A stretch of DNA of 33,369 bases, from positions 1-33,369 of the forward strand of contig NW_023365833.1 of NCBI RefSeq assembly GCF_000003815.2. The letters run 5' to 3'. The DNA comes from Branchiostoma floridae. Taxonomy: Eukaryota; Chordata; Leptocardii; Amphioxiformes; Branchiostomatidae. The position numbers and the translations under genes are program-made. Below are positions 21,301-31,100 of the stretch, in pieces. The notes beneath the pieces are model-generated. The model saw only the letters and a program-made list of their open reading frames with translations. It had not been told where the DNA came from and made no database searches. Within the stretch, counting starts at the first letter, position 1; each line of letters starts with the position of its first letter.

Positions 21301-24300
21301 TAAATGAGTTAAGTATCAGACAAGGGTAAAAAGACTAGACTCAACAATAATTCTTTCAGCTCTGACATGTAATCTATTCGTCTCAATTCTTGGCTAAAAG
21401 TCTTCATCTTCATGTTTTTATAATGCATGCTTCTTTTTTTTTTACTTTTGGCTTCTCTTCTTGATGTATACGATTTGTTTGACATGACGGCAAAATCATA
21501 TCCAGCTAGTATAGTGATTAACTAATCGTTATTTGGCATTTCTTACTATGAATGGCTTTGATGTATACGAGATAATACAACACCATAGCGAAATGCCCAC
21601 CTGTTCCTCATAGTCGCTGACAGCCCAGTCGATGAGCTCCTTCATGTCCAGCACCAGGTTCCCGTCTGCCGTGTAGATCCGCCGGGCAGCGCTCGCCAGG
21701 TTCAGACGGTGGGTCGCCTGCTCCAATAACTGTGGATAATAACAGGACTTCAATGTGAGTATCATCTGCTTTATGGCTTGTGACATTTGTCTCACAAAAC
21801 ATATTCAATGTACACATTTCTTGTAAACTTTCTCATCTATTGATTTTTGCTTTGCCTGATAATAATCCAAAATTCTAACTTGAAATTCTCATTTTCACAC
21901 AGCACATTATATAACACATCTGCAACATTTCCTTTATTTCTTATCATACCTGTTACAATGACTGTAAGGTTTCAAAAGACACAGACAGTCAGAGACTCTC
22001 CAATGCTAACATACATGTGGCAATGATGTTGTGAATTTTTCATCAGGTGATTAACATGACTGTGTGAACTCAAACAATGTATTAACCATAATGTAATATT
22101 ATGTATGGTCTGATAACCCTTTAAATTAACAATGCAAGAACAAACCAAACCTTACCCCGTATACACTAGATCCCACCAGCACCGTCCCATCAGCGAACCA
22201 GCCCTCCCCGTTCTTGAAGGCCAGGACGCGCAGTGATTGGACCATCTGGACGGCGGAGATCTGACGCTGGATGGTTCGGACGCTGCGCTCCTTACGAAGT
22301 TGCTCGAGCTGCTCCTCCCAAGTCTCCAGCGCCTTCTCGGCTTCGTAAGTGGACAGGTCCACCTGAGGGGAATGGAACAAATTGTAGACTCAAGAAACAT
22401 CTATATATCTAACTTCAGAATGTTCAAATCAGGTGATGTATGATTATCTTATCTCAATCATTCTCAACTCAAAAGTTGCTCCAGTTTTGTACAGGGTCAG
22501 ACATTTCAGATAACATCTGCTGTCTTTTGTCAGTAAATGCTATATCCAACAAGTATATGATCGAAACTGTACATCTCACATGTTAAACCTAGATTCCTAA
22601 CCTCTATTGACATATATCTCCGTCAACAATTACACAAAACCCCATATTTTATCTGATTTAGTGAATGTTTTCAGCTTACTTTTGACATCCAATTTTACCC
22701 AACATTAAAAAATGCTCTCAGACTCAAGACATACCTTTCCGTTTAGACAGTGGAAGCAGCCACCAAACTTCTGTCCTTTTTGTTTTACTGCAGTGGGGAG
22801 ATAAGAAAAACAACACTTACACACTTTCTTACTCTATAAGTGCACAATATTGCCATTGAAAAGTGAACAAAAATCTTCTTGAAATAAAGCAGAGCTTGAT
22901 AGAGGTTCAATTTATTTTTCAATCTAAACTTCATTAAGTTATAATGTTTTGAAGTACTTTAAGTCTACATGTTCCTTTAAATCAATTAACTTGTGATCAA
23001 TTAGCAAAGAAAGGCTGATATACCTGTATTGTGACCACTAACATTTGACATTAAACCCAAGACTTTTTCATTGTGTAATCTATAAGCGTGACTCATACAC
23101 ATTTTGCTTACTTGTAGTTCCCATGGCACAGGAAAACGGAATGCTGACGTTCAGCTTGGTCAGGCGGAAGTTTCCGCGCATTGCACGAGCACAGGCCACA
23201 CACACCATGGCCTGCTGGCTCCCCTTGGCTGTGGGCATCGCCCATGTGTAACCCTGCAATGTGGACAGATGCAAACATAATAGCTTCACAACAAAGAGAA
23301 AGCTGACTCTTTGTGAATCAATTTCAAATGTCTAAATTCTATCAAAGGTACTCAATATCTGAATCCTATCAATTTAATCTGTTAGCTTCTTTGACACATT
23401 TTTTAATGAACAAATCACCAATTGAAAGCATAAAACAGTTGTGCCCATAAGACACTGCATGCAGATGACTGCATAATCATGCCATTTACAAACAAAACAA
23501 AGAAAGTGTTGTCAGAGGTAGACGTTACTAATAGATTGTTGGTCAGATATTCCTTCACAATTTCTGTATTCTTATTTTGAAGAAAAGTTAGACTTACAGG
23601 TTGTTCCAGTTCTTGAGCACCAGTAACCGCATATGTACACACCCCTGCCTTATTTGCTGCTGTAATTTCTGGGTAAATAGATCATAATGCAACTTCATCA
23701 GCAACCTTTCAAGTACAATCAGCAGTAGTAACCTACAACTTGTGACATGTCAACTACAGAAAACAATGCCTTCAAAAAGTTTGGTTTGAACGATGAATTA
23801 ATTTGCTATCAATTTTTTTAATATCATGGAATGTTGAATAATACATGAACCTACTTTGCAATACCAGTATCAATTATGTATCAACTATTTCTCTGCAGTA
23901 ATAGCTAACATACGTCATACATGTTAGTCTTATTACTTAAATTTTCTATCATTTTACTATGTTAAGTTTTAATGTACCTGTGACTGTTTGTACTGCCTGA
24001 ATACTCAATTCACCATACCACAGCGCTGGCATGTATCTGGACATTGGAACTGCAATCAATAAACTATCATTAATTATGACCCTTCCTACCTTTATCAGTT
24101 ACATCAGTAGCGAAAGCCTTGATGAATCCAGTGACAGGGTCCCACAGCCAGCGCTGGTTTGCTGCCCCGAGGGACGCCACCCTGCGGGGCTGCAAGGAGA
24201 TGGGCACACCTGCATACCCTGGGGGTGGGGAATCCTCCCCAGGGGGGAGGGGAGGCAGGGCCACTCCCAGCACTAGGCTGTAGTTGCTCTTGATGTTGAT

Positions 24301-27300
24301 GGAACTACAAGGTGATGACAGTAAAAAAGAAATCGGCATTAAAACTTTAACACTTTAACATACAATGTCGATCATGACTGATTCTAGTCTAAAACACTGA
24401 CTCTTAAAGCTTTGTACATTAGGCTTTCTATTTTTTTGTGTGGCCTCTTCAATCCTTGAAAAATCAAACCTTAAGACAGTGTGCTTAGCACTGTACAATA
24501 AACATGAATCAGCACAAAAGCGGTCCTTTTGGAAAAAGACCATTTTACCAAATTTGCAAGAATGTTCCAAAACATGCTTTTAACACCTACAAAACAACAC
24601 GACTGGATTTAAGTTACAATTTGCAAAAGCACATCTTGATACTTTTACCTTTATGAAACGAGGCCAGTAAAAATTGATAGATAATTATTATAACAAAGAG
24701 AAGCATACCCATCCTTGTTGAGCGTCCACCTCTGGTTGATGTCGTCATCCCGTTTCCTGACGATCACCACGGAGACGGCTGTCCCGGTCACGTCCTGCTC
24801 GGCCACCCCCAGCACCAGCCCGGGGCAGTCTGCCAGCTCCACCCACCCGTCCTGCACCAGGAACCGCTGGGCACTCAGGGGGGAACTTCTCCGGGGGGAA
24901 CGGGTCTTCGGTCTGGGGAGGGAGGAAAGTAAAATTATGACTTTACAGCTACTGGGAGTGGCTCTTCAGTCTGGGCAAAGACAGAAAAATTTCCATATCT
25001 GCGACTTATGACTTTCTAGCAAATACTACGCACTCAGTAAGGAACGGCTGTTTGGTCTAGGGAAAGAGGGGAAAAATTTTTGTAAAGATCTCCATATATA
25101 GCTGTATAGTGAGAAATGGCTTTTTAGAAAATACTGTGCACTCAGCAGGCAACTTCTAGGGGAATAGCTAATACCAAAAAGGCCACCATACAATGTACCT
25201 TTTGACTGTAACAGTTATACAAAGTCATGTACATGTACATACATGTATCAATGTATAGTTGTTATCATGCCTCCATGAAAATGAACGGACCTGAATTTAA
25301 CTTTGTAAAACTTAGATGCTGAATTTGCACACACAGCAAAGTTCAAGACAAAACCTTTTTGTTGAAATTTTACATCAAGTTGACTAATTCATAAATAAAT
25401 GAATAAATCACATAAAGTTTGTAGCTAACAACAATAATCCTATAATATTTTAAAGACTTTAAACTACAGTGTAATAGCAACTGCATGCATGCTGTCCATC
25501 TGTCCCACCTGAACTTGCTGTACAGAGCCATATCGCTGTACTGAGGTTCTTCCTCTGTTCCCAGCTCGATGATCTCATCATACTTGCTGGTGAAGCCCTG
25601 CTCCCAGGGGCGCTTACGGGACGCCAGCCTCTCCTCCGATCGCTGGTGGGATCTCTCATGGGCTGACCTGCAACAGGGAGAATGTAGAAGATGACATGAA
25701 ATACATGCATTTTTTGTCTACTGACAGCATACAGTATTCTGTTAAAGGTTGCAAACTGATCTGTTCTGTTTTCTGACTTGAATGACATTTTAAGACAGCT
25801 TGGAAGTATAGCTTGTGAATTGAGCTGGTTGCTCAGTCAATAAGGACTAGAGATACAACTTTCATTTAAGTTTAATTATCTAAAATCTTGGATAGCTAGC
25901 AGATGCATTGTGCTGACTTGTTAATTGTTTGTTTGTTTGTTTGTTTATTGATATCATATTTACTTTTAAATTACTGATGCAAACTAAGTCTTATTGACTG
26001 AGAAACTGTCATAGCCACTGTGTGAAAAAATTTAAAGCAGTTCAATTCACCATTTCAGACATCTCAAGCATTGACCTCATGAGAAGTCATAATTCTGGGT
26101 GCAACTTACGTACAAACATGAACATAGGACAAAGGTGGGAATCTAGATATATGACAGACAGAAGATATAATGGATCTGCATTTAGATAATATAACAGGCA
26201 GATAGTAATACACATACAACACATCACAACCACCATTTCTTACCATCCATGACAACAACATAATGTCATGTACATCTATACTATAGCATGCAGCATTCAT
26301 TCACCACCAAATACCATTAGATATACATAATATCACTAACATCCACAGAAACAAGGAAATCCACAGGCAGTGCAGTGAAGAGGAGTGAAAGGCATGAAGG
26401 GAGGGAAACTTACACCCAGGAGGGTTCGTACACTAGACTCCTACAGGGGAGGGAGAGAAAACAGCCACACACCGTCAACAATGATTCACCCCCCTACAGA
26501 GTTTCTTTGTGTTAATCACCTAGTATTGATATTTGAATAGACAAAAAGATTTGTAACATCTAACTTTTAGATCAGGTCAGGTATACATGTAGGTTGAGCT
26601 ATCATTTAGAACAAGGGACTAAGCACTACACAGGATAACCTAATGTGCACAATGTAAATATGTCAAGCAAATTCAAAATTCCACAGAAATCTAGTTTTGT
26701 CCACAACTATTTACCAAAAGTGTCAATCAATATCTTTATCAAACTCTTTTGCAGTTCTTTTATGCAAGCAAGACTTCAATCAATGTTGAATTGAATCATG
26801 CCTTTTCCATTGACACCGAACACATGTAACACCAAGACAGGTCATAGCAAGAAAGCAAAGCTATACTGTAGCTAGAAGACACATCCAAAAACACTGCAAG
26901 TTATGTCTGCTTTTGGTGACAACTTACAGCCAAAGTTCAAAACCGTCAACATAAATTTTCATGTATTGGTTCTAAACCAACCAACAAACTCACTTGTCTT
27001 CCTTCATCTTTGACATGGTATTTGCATGCAACTTACTTGGGACAAAGGAGCATTAATAAAGGCATCAAGATACATGCACATTATTCATCTAAAGGACACT
27101 TTTCATTGATTTTCACATGATAAAACAATTTAACAAGCACGTTCACCACTGAAATGTATCCTAAACTAAAAATAGTCTAAATATATCTATTTCAATACAC
27201 AATATTACGTAAATTGAATTGAACCAAAAACATGGCTTTCAGTATAATCAAGATATCAACTATTGAGAAATCCGTATCAAAGAAACTGTTATAGATAGAC

Positions 27301-28106
27301 CCCAGTGCTGAGCCTTACCCGATCTCCCCCAGAATATTACCATCGACACCTTTGTGTCAAGGGTCTCCAAACTTTACTGAAATTACGGAAGACATCTTGC
27401 GCTGATGGCCTCCCCTACTCAAGTAACAAAATAGTTGACACAATGATAGCGGCCACTTCCATAGAAAGAAGAGGAGTCAGTCTTACCCGATCTCCCCCAG
27501 GATATCCTCCAGGGTGTGAGGTTTCTCCTCCCCATGCTCCCCACTGTCCCCGTTCAGCTCCGCCTGCGCGATCACCTCCTGCTGCTCTGGGCTCAGGGTG
27601 CACTTCTCCACCAGCACAGGGGAGCCGGGCTGGAGGGGGCCGGGCACCATCATCACTAGTTCTGGAGGAGGGGGGGGGGGATAAAACAATCCACGTTAAC
27701 ACTGTTCTGTTAGAGGCTCAGGGTGCACTTCTCTACCAGCACAGGGGAGCCAGGCTGGAGGGGGCCGGACACCATCATCACTAGTTCTGGTGGGAGGGAT
27801 AAAACAATCCACGTTAACACTGTTCTGTTAGAGGCTCAGGGTGCACTTCTCTACCAGCACAGGGGAGCCGGGCTGGAGGGGGCCGGACACCATCATCACT
27901 AGTTCTGGGGGGTAAAGCACGTCCAGGTCAAAAGATACAAAAAACGGAATTTATGCTGCAAGGTCACATACCTGGGGTCAACGATTAACCTTGACCTTCA
28001 TCTTTCCAACACCTACCAACATATCCAATTTCATTGTAATCCATCCAGAAGTTCTTGAGTTATGCTGACTACAAAAATCTGGAAACACAAAAAGACACAC
28101 ACACAC

Positions 28107-28151
<45 letters not shown>

Positions 28152-31100
28152 TACATATAACTGTTGTAGATTTGGAAGTAATCTAACCTGAGGAGATACA
28201 TGTACATGTACATTGTAAAGACACCTGGTCCACAGAAAACAAGTAACCATAACGAACAACAATGAAGTCTTTGTAGTCACTGCACTTCTTTCTATGTTGT
28301 TATCATTATTCTTTTCTCTGATATGCAATAGACCAAGTATGGTCTCCTATCAATCATCCAAGGGGAATGAATATGAAATACAGGTTATCATTAGCAAATG
28401 CACTCTCTTGTCTTCTCTGATGGGGTTGCGAAAACAGTTTACAAAGAAGTCTTTGACTGAATACCCACATTAATTACCACCTGTGGTTCAGCACCAAGGA
28501 CAGTAACTGTATACAAACAGACATGTTAGTGTATCACCTTTGCCATGGCCAGGAATGCTTTTTTCAAGCATTTGCTTACTATATCATTGTGTAAATCTAC
28601 TCTTGAAAGGTACATGTGCATGTACATTGTAAAGAATGAGCAACGAAATATAAAATGAGCAACCATAACAACAAAAAAAAACATATAAAGACAAGACTTA
28701 AATAAACAGAGAGCACCATACCTTCTGGGTTCCTGAGTGTCACATAGTGCCTGATCTGTGCCACGTCTGATGCCAGATTGGCCAGCAGTGTTCTCCTCTG
28801 TCGTTCGCTCTCCGTCAGTTTTGGGTCGACCCACGCCTCTCCGCATGACACAAACACGACCTGGTCCCGCTTCAGGTCTGTCAGCGTGCTGTGTTCTCTC
28901 CCGTTGTCATCAAACAGCCGCCGCGCCGCAAAGGGCAGGTCCATCAGTGTGGTACATCTCTCCAGAAACTGTAGTGATACAGGGAAGTAAAATATTTGTT
29001 GTAAGAAATCATTGCAAAATATTTAGATAGAAGAATACATCATTTCTTAAATGATGGCTGATTTAAATCAAATCCTATTCAGTTGTTACATGCACTAATT
29101 CACAGTTAGTGTAGTCAAAAAGTAAAAAGAGAGGTATACTTAATCTTGAGTTTTAGCAGAAATTTTCATCAAATATTTACAACTTAGCATACACAAGTTC
29201 ACATTGGTGGAAAGAATATTTTCAAGAGATGCTACTAAATTAACATAAAAGTTGGAAAGTAAAAAATGTTACTTATTCTGAGTGAAAAGTAGACAAATAC
29301 AGCAAAAAAATTTGATAAAATCACCAGCTGCATCTCCAGCTCCCTGAATCTGGGCATGTTATCACAGTGGAGGGCGTCGGCCATGTCCTCTGACAGGTCA
29401 TCCACATGTAGGGTGGCGGAGGAGCGCCGCTTGTGGTGGAGCGCTTTCTTCCCATTCAGAGCAGTCTTGTTCATGTCACGCATCATCTGTGGCATACAAT
29501 CAAAAGATAAACCATGGATAAATACAAGCATGTACCATTGAAAATGGCAACTAAAAAATACATGTCCCTAAGTACATACACAACCTAGCTATATTTTGCC
29601 TTATTTTCTTAGTTTTCTGGCTATTGGAAAACCACAACAAAACAAAATCTAAGGAATGGTTTCAGTATTGAACTGTACTCCTGGCAGAATAGGTATGAAG
29701 TCAACTTGCTAAGTTGATTGTAATCATTAACAAAAAGTGTTTATTCTGGGTATGACTGGGAAGATGAGGTAAGTTCTTGGAAGGAATCATTTGCAAGGCA
29801 AAACAAACACAAGTCAAAGTAGACAACTTACATTGGTCAGGTCTGGCCCCACAATCACGACTGAGTTCTTGGGATTCTTGTCTCCATTTCTCACCACCTT
29901 TAACCTCAGGGGAACAACTCGAGAAAAAGTAGGAAAAATAAGTTAATTTTCCGTTTTAATCTTATCATGCTCAAGTAGAATAATACAACTCAACTGTATG
30001 AATTGTGAGTACCCCAACAAGGCATCTATGGCTGAGAATGTAGGTACCATGTATGTGTAATGATATAGGTTGATAGATTATTAAGACTCAATGTAATCTG
30101 TATCTCTGGTATATTTTATCTGACCCTTACCTCCCTCATGACCTCAATGAAAAGCGGCCTGATGGCTGATTTGAGCTTCTCATGAATAAATAGAGGTTCA
30201 AACTAACAATCAAACAGTCTAAAAGTACTCACCTCCATTTGGATTCTTCTTTTTAGACTTCCTCAGAGGGGGGGCCATGGGAATGAGAAAACCTTCCAGG
30301 GGCCACTTAAATTCCTGAAGATAAAACAGAATACATACCATACTATATCACTTTACAAAGAAAATGTCTCAAATAATTAATACTAAATAAAGATAAGAAG
30401 TTACTTAGACTTAGATCTCTCTGTGTCTAGTGACACTTTAGGCAGCAAGCCTTTTCCACTCAGGGCAGTTTTTGGCCAGGGTTCCCACTTTCTTCAAGTT
30501 AACCCCTAGTTACTCAAGGTTAGATTACAAACTGTGGGATATTCAAATTTTGCATACCTTGTTCCAGACCCCGTCCTCTGTGACTGGCCAGGAGTAAGCC
30601 AGCTTGTTCCACTCAGGGTTGGAGATTTTGGATTTCTTCCACTGTCCCATGTTCGCCAGGTCCTCCTGCTTTAGGGCCCACCTATTTACAGTTAAGACAA
30701 GACACAGGTTTTATTTCAGGGTTTATATGATTCAACCTTTTCTTATTTTGTCTTGATTTTCAATATTTTTTTTATGAGCTGGGATGGTGAAACAGGAAAC
30801 AAAGAGGTCTTTAGTTGAATGGCTAAAAAAAATTACCACCCATACCTCAGCACTAAGGACAGCAACCACATGCATGGCAACAGTGTATCTGTATTTCATC
30901 ACACTTAGCAAGGCCAGGACTCCTAATAGGAGGTTTTAGAGAACAGGAACTTTAAGAAGTTTTCAGTTGGATGGCCCACAACCATTACCACCTGTGTTTC
31001 AGCACCAAGGAGAGCAGCTGCAGGGTAACAGCATATGTGCAATTTATTACATTTGCCAAGGCCAGAAATGCTTTTGTAGGCATTTTGTGGCTGATTTGCA

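Larger units (their letters stand above)
25668..27486. other. Introns around microexon 10 of gene B
   Basis: Apart from the 27-nt exon at 26414-26440, no exon is supported. It contains the GTTT microsatellite and a copy of the exon 9 donor edge near 27311-27335. Confidence 0.55.

Noticed and set aside
28095-28213. Cys-Val-rich frame
   Set aside because: It is translation of the AC/TG microsatellite.
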